This document shows positions 27,332 to 38,043 of a stretch of DNA of 64,000 nucleotides, piece by piece. The position numbers and the translations under genes were made by a program. Source of the stretch: an uncultured SAR116 cluster alpha proteobacterium (GTDB lineage: Bacteria > Pseudomonadota > Alphaproteobacteria > Puniceispirillales > Marisalimonadaceae); contig CACMOJ010000006.1 of the NCBI GenBank assembly GCA_902615325.1, positions 1 to 64,000 on the forward strand, read 5' to 3'. The notes under the pieces are model-generated. The model saw only the letters and a program-made list of their open reading frames with translations. It had not been told where the DNA came from and did not search any database. How positions within the stretch are numbered: position 1 is the stretch's first letter; the number at the start of each line of letters is the position of its first letter.

Positions 27332-28616
27332 TTCGTAATTTTAAGTTTGTTAATTTTTTAGGTTCTCTCAAAAATAAAATACAAAGAAATGAAGCTAAAA
27401 ATGGATATAATGAACAAATTCTTATAGTTGAAATTGGGTCTCCTAAATAGTCAATTGCAGCTGCAAAAGGTATTGGTCCAATAGATGCTCCAACAACTAA
27501 AATCATTTGTCCTGTACCTTGTATTGATCCTACATGTAATCTTCCAAAATATCTGGCCCAAATATACCCAAATAGTGAAATACTAAAAGCATTGTTGATA
27601 CCAAAAATAACAGAATATATTATTGCATTTTGTAAAGAAGATGCAAAAGTTATCATAAGTAATGAGCATCCTGTTACTATTAAGGCTATTCCGATAATAA
27701 TATGTGTTTGAAATTTATCTAACATTTTACCTATAATGGGTATAAATAATATCATTGCAATCATAGTTGGTATAAATAATGTTGTTGCGATTTGACTTGA
27801 AAGATTAAAATATTCGTTCAAAATTGTTACTTGAAAGAAATGTAAAGCGGTTACTAACATAGAAATAGAGAAAAAGGAAAATGCCAAAATATAAAAACAT
27901 TTTTCTTTAATAGCTTCACTTAGATTTAGACCAATAATTTTATTTTTTGAATTTTTTTCAATTGATTTTTTTTCAGATCCATCAGGTAATATATTTACAT
28001 CCTCTGGTTTATTTACTGCAAGAAATATCAATGGAGGCAACATAATTATCCAAGTTGAAAAACCAATAATGACCCATGCAATTCTCCATCCATAAACCTC
28101 TATGAGGTAATTTGAAATAGGAGGATGCAAACCCATAGAGATTGCAAACCCAAGTCCCATTAATCCAAGAGCAAAGCCTCTTTTTTTGTCAAACCATTGT
28201 GTCACTATGTTGGACGAACAAAGCATAAGAGAGCCTTGACCAAAAAACCTTAAGAAGCCAAAACCTAGTGCTAACATAAAAAAATTTGACGCAGCTCCAA
28301 ATAATAAACATCCAAAACCAAGCAAAATGATCGTTATAATTAAAACAATTCTGGGTCCGAATTTATCAACTAATTTACCCATTCGTGGAAGTAAGAAAGC
28401 AGCAACTAAAGTTGCAATCATATAAGCTGTTGATATTGAGGTACTTGATATATTAAGTTCTTTTGTAATAATTGGAAGAAACGCACTGAATGTATGGGAC
28501 TGTCCTGCCCCACTACTGAAAATGCCTAAACCACCAATTAAAACGATAATCCACCCGTAAAACATTTTTCTATTAATTTCATTTACAGCTTTAGTATTAA
28601 TTAAAAACATAATCAA
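27321..28616 (-). CDS. MFS transporter (monocarboxylate/oxalate-formate antiporter-like)
   Basis: 431 aa, 12 TM pattern, GFGFLRFFGQGSLMLCSSNIVTQWFDKKRGFALGLMGLG. Confidence 0.9.
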   Translation of the reverse strand: MIMFLINTKAVNEINRKMFYGWIIVLIGGLGIFSSGAGQSHTFSAFLPIITKELNISSTSISTAYMIATLVAAFLLPRMGKLVDKFGPRIVLIITIILLGFGCLLFGAASNFFMLALGFGFLRFFGQGSLMLCSSNIVTQWFDKKRGFALGLMGLGFAISMGLHPPISNYLIEVYGWRIAWVIIGFSTWIIMLPPLIFLAVNKPEDVNILPDGSEKKSIEKNSKNKIIGLNLSEAIKEKCFYILAFSFFSISMLVTALHFFQVTILNEYFNLSSQIATTLFIPTMIAMILFIPIIGKMLDKFQTHIIIGIALIVTGCSLLMITFASSLQNAIIYSVIFGINNAFSISLFGYIWARYFGRLHVGSIQGTGQMILVVGASIGPIPFAAAIDYLGDPISTIRICSLYPFLASFLCILFLREPKKLTNLKLRIEN

Positions 28617-28660
28617 AATAATTTACATGTTAATTAATTTTAAAGCAATTAGTTACAGAT

Positions 28661-29554
28661 TTAATTTTTCTTACTTGCTTTTACGAACATATTTACAGCT
28701 TCTTCAAATGTTCTAGACTTATTGTAAGTTTGTCTATTTTCTTTAGAAATTGGTGTCTTTTGAGCTAGTTTCATAATGTCAGCAGCACCTTCATGAAGCT
28801 TAGGAGTAAGATTCAATGTTTTAAAAGTTTTTGCTATTTCATACATTTCACCTTCCCATCTTCTAGCATCCAATGGGATTTTAGGTGTCATATTTTTCAT
28901 AGCTTTTAAAATTTCAGGTTTACTAAATTCAAGCTCTTTCACGTAATCGTCAAATAACTTGGATTTTGAAGCAGCCGTTATTGCTGCGGCATGAAGAGCA
29001 AAAGTACCCTTTGTAGCACTAGCATAAATCATTTTAAATGCTGAGGCTTTCCCAACTTCAGAACCAAGACTTTTAACTACAATACCTTTATTATTGATAA
29101 TCTCTAATTTATTTGTATTTTTTCCTGAGATATATAGACGAGTTTTACCTTTTTCTACTATTGGATTTAAACCTACGATACCTCCGTCTAAAAATTCAAA
29201 ATGTTTGTTATTAAATAGTTTTTCAATTTTTAAGCAAGTATTTGGTGAAATAGCATTACAATCAACGTATGTTATTTTTTTTTCTAAATAAGATGAAAAA
29301 CTAGTAACAAATTCTGCTTGTTGAAATGCTTTTTCAGGTGGAATTATGGATAATATTATATCAACTCCTTTTAAAAAAGTTTTAAAATTCTCTACATCCC
29401 TTACTTTTGCCTCATTAGCAAGTTGCAGTGTTCTTTTACTTCTTCCTTTTAAAAATGTTAAAACTTTAAAGTTATTTTCAACTAAAACCTTTGCAATTCC
29501 ATGACCCATGTCACCGGGCATTAATACGCCAATGATTGGCTTTTTTGAAATCAC
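28661..29554 (-). CDS. NAD(P)-binding 6-phosphogluconate dehydrogenase-like protein (DUF1932-type C-terminus)
   Basis: GVLMPGDMGHGIAKVLVENNF; LDGGIVGLNP; KMIYASATKGTFALHAA. Confidence 0.8.
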   Translation of the reverse strand: MISKKPIIGVLMPGDMGHGIAKVLVENNFKVLTFLKGRSKRTLQLANEAKVRDVENFKTFLKGVDIILSIIPPEKAFQQAEFVTSFSSYLEKKITYVDCNAISPNTCLKIEKLFNNKHFEFLDGGIVGLNPIVEKGKTRLYISGKNTNKLEIINNKGIVVKSLGSEVGKASAFKMIYASATKGTFALHAAAITAASKSKLFDDYVKELEFSKPEILKAMKNMTPKIPLDARRWEGEMYEIAKTFKTLNLTPKLHEGAADIMKLAQKTPISKENRQTYNKSRTFEEAVNMFVKASKKN

Positions 29555-29559
29555 TGTAA

Positions 29560-29934
29560 TTATTTATCCATGGGGCCGTTATTTTTTTCCCAATCTCCAA
29601 TTCCTCCAACGTTTTTTACATTACTGTAACCCATTTCGATTAGAGTTTTTCCACTCAAAGCAGCTTGTCCACCTGCACCACATACTAATATTATCTCGCT
29701 ATTCTTATTTAATTTTTTATTAAAATAGGGTGTCTGATCGTCTGCAGCAAATTCAATAAAACCTCTTGGAATTGTAAGTGCATCTTTAATGGTTCCAGTT
29801 TTTTGAATATCACCACTGTCACGAACATCTATAAATATTGTTTCATCAGAACCATGTTTTTTAATTGCATCTAATGTATCAATTTTTTCAACAATTTCGT
29901 TAGCTTCTTTTAAAAAATCTTGTGCTGTTTTCAT
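29560..29934 (-). CDS. Rhodanese-like domain protein
   Basis: FIDVRDSGDIQKTGTIKDALTIPRG, ILVCGAGGQAALSGKTLIEMGYSNVKNVGGIGDW. Confidence 0.9.
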   Translation of the reverse strand: MKTAQDFLKEANEIVEKIDTLDAIKKHGSDETIFIDVRDSGDIQKTGTIKDALTIPRGFIEFAADDQTPYFNKKLNKNSEIILVCGAGGQAALSGKTLIEMGYSNVKNVGGIGDWEKNNGPMDK

Positions 29935-29957
29935 AAATTTCTCCTATTTTATAATAA

Positions 29958-30449
29958 TTATATTATTGGACCTAAGTTTTGAGGTTGTGATACGCCAATA
30001 GTCATCCAACAATTAGTACATTTTTTACTTATATTACTTCTACTAAGAATCCACAAAATTTTGTATCTATTTTTATTTTTTCCATCTAAAAAAACTTCTA
30101 CCTTTGCCTCAGTTTGATTTTTAGAAATTAATTTAGTTTCAAAAAACAGTGATCCTAGTAGTACATCATAAGGGTTTGATCTAATCATTGAAACAAATCT
30201 AACTAGTGGACCGGTATATTTTTTATTTTCAGGATGAGCAAATAACCAACATTGATAAATGCCTTTATTATCATTAGAATTGCCCTGAAGTGAAGTTAAT
30301 TGTATGTTTACAACTTCTAGAGGGCTGAACTTATCATTTGGACTAATTTCAGCAAGTAAAAGACTTGTAAAATTAAAAATAAACAATGAGCACAATATGA
30401 GTGTTGAAGTTGTAGTTTTTAACCTCTTTAAATAACTGGATAGATACAT
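29958..30449 (-). CDS. DUF4864-like exported protein
   Basis: 163 aa, signal-like N-terminus, SPLEVVNIQLTSLQGN..QCWLFAHPENKKYTGP. Confidence 0.65.
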   Translation of the reverse strand: MYLSSYLKRLKTTTSTLILCSLFIFNFTSLLLAEISPNDKFSPLEVVNIQLTSLQGNSNDNKGIYQCWLFAHPENKKYTGPLVRFVSMIRSNPYDVLLGSLFFETKLISKNQTEAKVEVFLDGKNKNRYKILWILSRSNISKKCTNCWMTIGVSQPQNLGPII

Positions 30450-30493
30450 ATTTATATCGTAATCACTAATATTATTTTTTAAAGAGGAATAAA

Positions 30494-30970
30494 ATGTATT
30501 TTTTAAAATTATTTACTGTATCTGCTTTTTTAATTATAAATTCCAACAATGTTTTTTCGGCAGGATCAAGCTCAGATTCAAATAATGCCAAAACTAAATC
30601 ATCAGCATATTTATCTGCTGAAAAACTTATTAATAAAAAACAATTTTCTGATGCTATTGTAAAGTTAAATGATGCATTGGCAACTGATAGCAATAATGCA
30701 GATATATATAACTATTTAGGATTTTCTCATAGAAAATTAGGTAAAATGGAAGATGCTGCTTTTTTTTACAATAAAGCTCTTGAAATAAACCCTAAGCATA
30801 AAGGTGCTCTTGAGTATCAAGGAGAAATGTATTTAACTCTTAATCAAATAGGAAAAGCTGAAGAAAATTTAAAAAAATTAGATAAAATTTGCTTTCTTGG
30901 ATGCTCTGAGTTTGATAAACTTAAAAAATCAATTATGGATAAAAGATCAGGTAAAAAGAGTTCTTATTAA
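30494..30970 (+). CDS. Exported tetratricopeptide-repeat protein
   Basis: Signal peptide, TPR helices (ADIYNYLGFSHRKLGKMEDAAFFYNKALEINPKHKGALEYQGEMYLTLNQIGKAEENL); AAAGAGGA SD-like sequence. Confidence 0.85.
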   Translation: MYFLKLFTVSAFLIINSNNVFSAGSSSDSNNAKTKSSAYLSAEKLINKKQFSDAIVKLNDALATDSNNADIYNYLGFSHRKLGKMEDAAFFYNKALEINPKHKGALEYQGEMYLTLNQIGKAEENLKKLDKICFLGCSEFDKLKKSIMDKRSGKKSSY

Positions 30971-30972
30971 CA

Positions 30973-31812
30973 ATGGTAAACTTTACGCAACTAACTGTAA
31001 AAGATATTGCTAAAGAAGTTAAGGACAATTGCTTGCTTGGGATACCTGCTGATTATTCTGGGGTTCCAATGTCAGTAACAATTGAAATAATCAAAAATAA
31101 AGTAAAAGGCTTGAGGTTATATTGCTTACCACTAACAACAATTCAAGGTGATATGTTAATTGGAGCTGGCTGTGTTAACGAAATTGAGACCGCAGCTGTT
31201 ACCTTGGGAGAGTATGGCCAAGCTCCTAGGTTTCAAGATGCGATTGAAAATAGTAAGATTAATATTAAAGATTCTACTTGTCCTGCGTTACATGCACAAC
31301 TTCAAGCTACTGAAAAATCAGTTCCGTTTATGCCATTGAGAGGGATTTTAGGTTCAGATTTGTATAAGAACAGAAATGATTGGTCTGTGATTGAAAATCC
31401 AATGAATTACTCTAATACCAATGATGAAAAAATTGTTATTTTACCAGCTGTACAATTAGACGTTCTCATTTTTCATGCTAGTAAAGCTGATATTAATGGA
31501 AATATTCAAATTGGAAGAAGAAGAGAATTGGCTACATTGGCACATGCTTCAAAAAAAGTATATGTTACAGTAGAAGAAATTGTAGATGAAGATTTTTTTG
31601 ACTGTGAACTTAAAGCTGCTGCTACTTTACCATCTTTGTATATTGACGGCATATCATTGGGTAAAAATGGTGCGTGGCCATGTGGATTAACAGACTATTA
31701 TGATATAGATAGTAATGAGATGAGCAAGTATGCTAGGGCTGCAAAGTACCAAGAAACATTTGATGAATATATGAGAGATTTTATTTCACAAAATTATTAT
31801 TCAAATATTTGA
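30973..31812 (+). CDS. CoA-transferase, subunit A
   Basis: 279 aa; GLRLYCLPLTTIQGDMLIGAGCVNEIETAAV; followed by subunit B. Confidence 0.8.
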   Translation: MVNFTQLTVKDIAKEVKDNCLLGIPADYSGVPMSVTIEIIKNKVKGLRLYCLPLTTIQGDMLIGAGCVNEIETAAVTLGEYGQAPRFQDAIENSKINIKDSTCPALHAQLQATEKSVPFMPLRGILGSDLYKNRNDWSVIENPMNYSNTNDEKIVILPAVQLDVLIFHASKADINGNIQIGRRRELATLAHASKKVYVTVEEIVDEDFFDCELKAAATLPSLYIDGISLGKNGAWPCGLTDYYDIDSNEMSKYARAAKYQETFDEYMRDFISQNYYSNI

Positions 31813-32555
31813 ACCAAGTGACTGAAATATTTCAATCTGAAATTATAATAAGTGAAATAACTAATTTATTAAAAGATGATAAACATGTAGCAATTGGTGC
31901 AGCTTCTCCAATACCTGGTTCAGCGGCTCTTTTAGCTCAAGAGGAAAGAAAAAATACTAATTCAAAATTACAAGTCACAATTTTGCATTCTCAAAAATTT
32001 AATAATTTTACAGATGGCTCTAGGGAGTTGTTTGATGCATCTGCTCAGGGAAGAATAGATACTTTCTTTTTAGGAGGAGTTCAAATAGATGGTGAAGCTA
32101 ACATTAATTTAGTTGGAACTGGTACATACCCAAAATTGAATAAGCGTTTTTCAGGATCGTTCGGTTCAGCATTAATGTATTTTGTTGTCCCCAAAATTAT
32201 TCTATTTCGCGAAGAACATACACCTAGAACATTAGTAAAAAAAGTTGATTTTATATCTGCACCAGGTACTTCGCCATCTAATATTTTTAGGCCAGGCGGT
32301 CCTAAATATTTAATTACAAATAGAGCTTTATTTAGTTTTAATAGGAAAGACAAAAAATTCAAAATTGAAAAAATCAATCCAGAATTTAGTCTAGACGAAG
32401 TAATTAAAAGTACAGGTTTTGAATTTAAAACTAATAAAAATTTAAAATATTTTACTATGCCTTCTCAAAAAAGAATTGATATTTTACGTAATATAATTGC
32501 CCAAAAATTATTAAATTTTTATCCACAGTTTGCAAAAAAATTATGGTTTAGCTAG
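31809..32555 (+). CDS. CoA-transferase, subunit B (TTG start overlapping subunit A stop)
   Basis: 248 aa, IGAASPIPGSAALLAQEE, DTFFLGGVQIDGEANINLVGTG; TTGA start/stop overlap. Confidence 0.8.
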   Translation: MNQVTEIFQSEIIISEITNLLKDDKHVAIGAASPIPGSAALLAQEERKNTNSKLQVTILHSQKFNNFTDGSRELFDASAQGRIDTFFLGGVQIDGEANINLVGTGTYPKLNKRFSGSFGSALMYFVVPKIILFREEHTPRTLVKKVDFISAPGTSPSNIFRPGGPKYLITNRALFSFNRKDKKFKIEKINPEFSLDEVIKSTGFEFKTNKNLKYFTMPSQKRIDILRNIIAQKLLNFYPQFAKKLWFS

Positions 32556-33432
32556 TTTTTTTTAAAATCATTTCTCTATAAGCGAGATAACAAGTTGAAC
32601 TAAGTATAATTGTTCCCCCTATCCATAAAGTAATTTCAGGAGTTTCATTAAAAATTGTATAGCTGAGTAAAGCTGACCAAATTAACCTTAAAAAATCAAA
32701 TGGCAAAAGCATGGCAACCTCAGCTCTTTTAAATGAGCTGTTCATTAAAGTTTGCGCAAGTGTTCCTGTAAGCGAAATAAACAAAAAAAATAAAATATGT
32801 ATTAATGTTGGAGTAGTCCAAACAGGTAATGCTAGAAATAATGTTGCTGGAATAAGACCAACACCAGCATATAATGATATTGTATAAACTGAATCTGTAA
32901 TAGTTAACCTTTTTATAATGATGAGACAAACTGACCAAAGTAAAGATGATAGAATCACCATTAGGGATCCTATTTCAATAGTAATATCTGGTCTTAGAAC
33001 TATAAGTGTACCGATAAATCCTATTATCAAAGCTGTTATTCTTCGAATCCTGATTATTTCTTTTAGAAATAAAACTGAAAAAATTGTTGTAAAAATTGGT
33101 ACTGTAAAACCTAGAGCAGTTGTTTCTGCCAAATTAATTTTACTTAGACCATAAAAAAAACAGAGTAGTGCAATTGAATTTAATCCTATTCTATAAATTT
33201 GTAATTTAAGATTTTTAGTAACTAAAATTGATTTTCCTTGATATAATATCATTGGGCTCAAAATTATAATAACAAATGCACATCTAAAAAAGGCTATTTC
33301 AAAAGGATGAATTTCTTCAGAGATATATTTTACTGCCGCGTGCATTATGACGAAACAAAATCCTGAAAATATCATATAAGTTATTGCTACAAAACCTTCA
33401 GATTTTGCAAATTCAAACTTACTGTTTTTCAC
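32548..33432 (-). CDS. EamA/DMT-family transporter
   Basis: 294 aa, duplicated EamA helices. Confidence 0.9.
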   Translation of the reverse strand: MKNSKFEFAKSEGFVAITYMIFSGFCFVIMHAAVKYISEEIHPFEIAFFRCAFVIIILSPMILYQGKSILVTKNLKLQIYRIGLNSIALLCFFYGLSKINLAETTALGFTVPIFTTIFSVLFLKEIIRIRRITALIIGFIGTLIVLRPDITIEIGSLMVILSSLLWSVCLIIIKRLTITDSVYTISLYAGVGLIPATLFLALPVWTTPTLIHILFFLFISLTGTLAQTLMNSSFKRAEVAMLLPFDFLRLIWSALLSYTIFNETPEITLWIGGTIILSSTCYLAYREMILKKTS

Positions 33433-33438
33433 AAAGTT

Positions 33439-35373
33439 TTATTTATTTTGTCTATTATCAATTAAATCATTTACCACTGAAGGATCAGCTAACGTAGATG
33501 TATCACCTAAATCTTGATATTCGTTAGCAGCGATTTTTCTTAAAATTCTCCTCATTATTTTACCTGAACGAGTTTTTGGTAATTGCGGAGAAAATTGTAA
33601 TAAATCTGGAGTAGCTATAGGACCAATTTCTTTTCTAACCCATTTTTTTAATTCAGTATGTAATTGATCTGATGAATCTACACCAATATTTAAAGTAACA
33701 TAAGCATAAATTCCTTGTCCTTTTATATCATGTGGATATCCAACAACTGCTGCTTCTGCAACATCAGTATGCGCAACCAAAGCTGACTCGACCTCGGCTG
33801 TACCCATTCTATGACCAGAAACGTTTATTACATCATCAACTCTTCCAGTTATCCAATAATATCCATCTTTATCTCTACGACAACCATCACCAGAAAAATA
33901 TCGTCCTGGAAATGTTTTAAAATAGGTATCAATAAATCTCTCATGATCACCATAGACTGATCTCATTTGACCAGGCCATGACATCTCAATACATAGGTTT
34001 CCCTCAGCTTCACCATTTAACTCATTATTATCATTATCAACTAATACTGGTTTAATACCAAAAAAGGGTTTTGTTGCAGAACCTGGCTTTGCATCTATTG
34101 CTCCAGGAAGTGGAGTGATAAGTATTCCTCCAGTTTCTGTTTGCCACCATGTATCAACGATAGGACATCTTTTATCACCTACAATTTCGTTATACCAATT
34201 CCATGCTTCTGGATTTATTGGCTCTCCAACTGTACCTAAAATTCTTAAACTACCTCTATTTGTTTTTTTTACTGGAGCTTCTCCTTCAGCCATTAATGCT
34301 CGAAGTGCTGTAGGAGCTGTATAAAAAATATTTACTTTATGCTTATCAACGACTTCCCAAAATCTACTAGAAGTTGGATAATTTGGAACACCTTCAAACA
34401 TTAGAGTTGTAGCACAATTTGATAAAGGTCCATAAACTATATATGAATGTCCGGTAACCCATCCTACATCTGCTGTACACCAGTAAACTTCATTTGATTT
34501 ATAATCAAAAATATATTCATGAGTGATAGATGTATAAACCATATAACCACCAGTTGTATGCATTACACCTTTTGGCTTTCCTGTAGAACCAGATGTATAT
34601 AGTATAAACATAGGATCTTCAGCATTCATTTCTTCAGGTTCACAAGTTTCTGCAACTTCTTCGAACAATTCATGATACCAAAAATCTCTGTTATTAACCC
34701 AATTGATATCACCATTTGTTCTTTTAATAACAAGACATTTTTTACATGAATATGCTTTTTTTAATGCTTCATCAGTGTTTTGTTTTAAAGGGATTGTCTT
34801 ACCACCCCTAATACCTTCGTCAGCAGTTATTATCAAATTTGAATTACAATCTTCTATTCTTCCTGCAAGAGCTTCTGGTGAAAACCCTCCAAAAACAACA
34901 GAATGAATAGCTCCTATCCTAGTACAAGCTAACATAGCGTAGGCTGCTTCTGGTATCATTGGCATATAGATAGTTATCCTATCCCCTTTTTTAGCGCCTA
35001 ATTTTTTTAAAACATTAGCGAACTTACAAACATTTTTATATAGTTCGTTATATGTTATTGATTTTTGTTCATCTGGGCTGTCACCTTCCCATATAATCGC
35101 AGTTTTATTTCCATTATTTTTTAGGTGTCTATCAATACAATTATAGCTGGCATTTAATGTTCCATCTTCAAACCACTTTATATATAAGTTTTTTTGGTCA
35201 TATGAAAAATCTCTAACTTTCTCATAATTTTTAATCCAATCAATTCGTTTTCCATGTTCACCCCAAAATTTAATTGGGTTTGAAATTGATTCCTTATACA
35301 TTTCTTCATATTTCGATTTATTAATATGAGCATTTTCTACAATTTTATTACTTGGTTTATACAAATCGTCCAT
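33439..35373 (-). CDS. acs: Acetyl-CoA synthetase
   Basis: 644 aa, [44 protein letters not shown]. Confidence 0.95.
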   Translation of the reverse strand: MDDLYKPSNKIVENAHINKSKYEEMYKESISNPIKFWGEHGKRIDWIKNYEKVRDFSYDQKNLYIKWFEDGTLNASYNCIDRHLKNNGNKTAIIWEGDSPDEQKSITYNELYKNVCKFANVLKKLGAKKGDRITIYMPMIPEAAYAMLACTRIGAIHSVVFGGFSPEALAGRIEDCNSNLIITADEGIRGGKTIPLKQNTDEALKKAYSCKKCLVIKRTNGDINWVNNRDFWYHELFEEVAETCEPEEMNAEDPMFILYTSGSTGKPKGVMHTTGGYMVYTSITHEYIFDYKSNEVYWCTADVGWVTGHSYIVYGPLSNCATTLMFEGVPNYPTSSRFWEVVDKHKVNIFYTAPTALRALMAEGEAPVKKTNRGSLRILGTVGEPINPEAWNWYNEIVGDKRCPIVDTWWQTETGGILITPLPGAIDAKPGSATKPFFGIKPVLVDNDNNELNGEAEGNLCIEMSWPGQMRSVYGDHERFIDTYFKTFPGRYFSGDGCRRDKDGYYWITGRVDDVINVSGHRMGTAEVESALVAHTDVAEAAVVGYPHDIKGQGIYAYVTLNIGVDSSDQLHTELKKWVRKEIGPIATPDLLQFSPQLPKTRSGKIMRRILRKIAANEYQDLGDTSTLADPSVVNDLIDNRQNK

Positions 35374-35431
35374 TGTTTTACCTTTAAAATTATTTTTCTA
35401 ACTTACTGATACATTATAATATAATAAATTT

Positions 35432-35986
35432 TCAAACTGTTCTATTAATAATGTTTTCTGCTTCAGACAAATTGTCTATCTCGAAAACTTTTTTGGCTGT
35501 TTCATATGAAAAACCTCTTCTTGCAAGAGCCCCAAACCATTTATTCTTTAAATTACTGGCATCTATTTTATTTAAATCTTTTTGATAAAATAGACCTATT
35601 TTTTTCTTTTTTGTATAAATTAAAGCGGATCGAATTTCGTCAAATTTGTTAGAAAAAAACTTATGTGTAATCTTTTCAATAACGTCATGATCAATGCCTT
35701 TCTCATCTAATTTAAATTTAAGAAGCTTTTTTGAACCACCACTGTTAAAGATTTTTTCACCTTTAATTTCAGAATATCTTAAATCATTAACATAATTTAA
35801 CTTTTTCATTTTTTCTGTAATTAAATTAATAAATTCATTTTTTTTGTATGGACTTAAATTTGGTTCGAAAACATCAATTTTTTTCTTTAAAAAAGATTTA
35901 AATTGAGCTTCTGTGGTTTCAAACTTCGATAAATATCTTAATCCATTTTTATTAAGAAATTCTAAAATTTCATTTTTATCATTCAT
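35432..35986 (-). CDS. recX: Regulatory protein RecX
   Basis: 184 aa, LNYVNDLRYSEIKGEKIFNSGGSKKLLKFKLDEKGID, FGALARRGFSYETAKKVFE. Confidence 0.8.
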   Translation of the reverse strand: MNDKNEILEFLNKNGLRYLSKFETTEAQFKSFLKKKIDVFEPNLSPYKKNEFINLITEKMKKLNYVNDLRYSEIKGEKIFNSGGSKKLLKFKLDEKGIDHDVIEKITHKFFSNKFDEIRSALIYTKKKKIGLFYQKDLNKIDASNLKNKWFGALARRGFSYETAKKVFEIDNLSEAENIINRTV

Positions 35987-36037
35987 TTTAAATTTGATTT
36001 TTTTTATAAATTGTATTTAAAAATAATACTAATAACT

Positions 36038-36847
36038 ATGAAAAATAAAAACAAATACTTAAGTATAAGAAGAGACATAAATATTATAAATTGGCTTGGT
36101 TTATATACTCTCTACTTAAAAGAAGTAAAACGTTTCACTAGCGTTTTTCTTCAAACTATAACAGCTCCAATGGTTACCACATTATTGTTTGTAGTTGTAT
36201 TTTCTATTGCAATTGATAGATCTGCAGGCATTAAGGGTATTTCATATATTTCTTTTTTAATTCCTGGCCTCTTGATGATGAGTGTTTTACAAAATGCTTT
36301 TGCAAACACCTCATCTGCTTTTATGACTGCTAAGGTTACAGGATCGATTGTAGATTTATTATTAGCACCATTAGGCTCAGTAGAAATTTTTACTGCTCAT
36401 AATTTGGCAGGAATCACAAGAGGTACTATAGTATTCCTTGCTTCATTTTTATTATTATTAATACTTGGAATAACAAACTTACCAATAAATTATATTTGGA
36501 CATTTATATTCCTAGTATCTGGAGGATTTGCATTATCTTGTATAGGCATCATGGCAGGTATCTGGGCTCAAAAATTTGATCAATTAGCGATTGTTTCAAA
36601 TTTTGTAGTTCAACCTTTGGCTTTTTTATCTGGAACATTTTACTCTATTGAACGTTTACCTGAATTTTTAAAACCAATAGCGTATTCAAATCCTTTTTTT
36701 TATATAATTGATGGTTTTAGATATGGTTTTTTAGGTGTCAGTGATATATCACCGTATATTTCATTGATAATATTATTAGGTTTCAATTTTATTTTAGGCT
36801 ATTCTGCTTGGTACGTGCTTAATAGTGGTTACAGATTAAAATCATAG
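36038..36847 (+). CDS. ABC-2 type transporter permease
   Basis: FTSVFLQTITAPMVTTLLFVVVFS, ALSCIGIMAGIWAQKFDQLAIVSNFVVQPLAFLSGTFYSIERLP; start set at MKNKNK. Confidence 0.9.
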   Translation: MKNKNKYLSIRRDINIINWLGLYTLYLKEVKRFTSVFLQTITAPMVTTLLFVVVFSIAIDRSAGIKGISYISFLIPGLLMMSVLQNAFANTSSAFMTAKVTGSIVDLLLAPLGSVEIFTAHNLAGITRGTIVFLASFLLLLILGITNLPINYIWTFIFLVSGGFALSCIGIMAGIWAQKFDQLAIVSNFVVQPLAFLSGTFYSIERLPEFLKPIAYSNPFFYIIDGFRYGFLGVSDISPYISLIILLGFNFILGYSAWYVLNSGYRLKS

Positions 36848-36865
36848 TCGATAATGGAAACATAA

Positions 36866-38002
36866 ATGGTCTTTTTAAATAATGAAAAAAATGGCGTTTT
36901 ACCGTCTCAATACATTAAGGAGCTAATTGATAGAAATTTTATGTTTAGCAATGAGAATATCAATGAAGACCTAATTCAACCAGCATCCATTGATCTGAGG
37001 TTAGGTTTTAAAGCATGGCGTGTTCCTGCATCATTTTTACCTGGCAAAAACAGTACGGTTGAAGAGAAGTTAAATCAAATAGCAATGCATGAATTTAGTT
37101 TATCAAATGGTGCAGTGTTAGAATGTGGTTGCGTATATATTGTAAAATTATTAGAGGGTCTGAATTTACCAAAAAATATATCCGGTATGGCTAACCCAAA
37201 AAGCTCAACAGGAAGATTAGATGTTTTTACACGTTTAATTGTTGATAGAACACAGCAATTTGAAAATGTTCCAAAAGGTTATAAAGGTTCTCTATATTTG
37301 GAAATTTCTCCAAGAACTTTTTCAGTAGTTGTAAGAACTGGTACTCGATTGAATCAATTGAGGTTTTCTATTGGTGACACAAGTTTGACTGACAAACAAA
37401 TGGCTGAACTTCAATATAAACATGATTTGATAAAAAATAATGAATCATCTGAACTATCAGATAAATTAGAAAATGGATTACCTTTATCAGTTGATTTAAA
37501 GGGTGTTGATGGTGTTGTAGGATATAAAGCAAAAAAACATTCGAAATTAATTGATTGTGATAAAGTTAAAAATTATAAGATCTCCTCTTTTTGGGAGAAG
37601 ATAACGATTGATGATTTAATAATTTCTGAAGAAAATCAAAATAGATCTTTAGTTTTAAGTCCAGATGCTTTTTATATATTGTGTAGCAAGGAATCAGTTT
37701 CAGTTCCAGAAAATCTAGCTGCTGAAATGCGACCTTACGATACTAACATTGGAGAATTCAGAGCACATTATGCAGGATTTTTTGATCCTGGATTTGGGTC
37801 TCCAGAATTAAATGCTAATAATACCAAAGCAGTACTCGAAGTAAGATCGCATGATGTACCATTCATAATTGAAGATGGACAAACTATTTGTCGATTAATT
37901 TATGAACCCATGTCAAATATCCCGGATAAATTATATGGTGAGATAAAAGGCAAAAATAATTATCAATCTCAAGGTTTAAAATTATCTAAACATTTTGTAT
38001 AA
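36866..38002 (+). CDS. dcd: 2'-deoxycytidine 5'-triphosphate deaminase family protein (long form)
   Basis: 378 aa; LIQPASIDLRLG, ANPKSSTGRLDVFTRL, RAHYAGFFDPGFGSPE, two related segments. Confidence 0.85.
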   Translation: MVFLNNEKNGVLPSQYIKELIDRNFMFSNENINEDLIQPASIDLRLGFKAWRVPASFLPGKNSTVEEKLNQIAMHEFSLSNGAVLECGCVYIVKLLEGLNLPKNISGMANPKSSTGRLDVFTRLIVDRTQQFENVPKGYKGSLYLEISPRTFSVVVRTGTRLNQLRFSIGDTSLTDKQMAELQYKHDLIKNNESSELSDKLENGLPLSVDLKGVDGVVGYKAKKHSKLIDCDKVKNYKISSFWEKITIDDLIISEENQNRSLVLSPDAFYILCSKESVSVPENLAAEMRPYDTNIGEFRAHYAGFFDPGFGSPELNANNTKAVLEVRSHDVPFIIEDGQTICRLIYEPMSNIPDKLYGEIKGKNNYQSQGLKLSKHFV

Positions 38003-38043
38003 ATTAGATTAATATAATTATTTTTTAATTAAGGATTTTTAAA

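Noticed and set aside
26426-33432. Two EamA transporters as a recent tandem duplication
   Set aside because: Same family but clearly diverged along the sequence and separated by unrelated genes; ordinary paralogues
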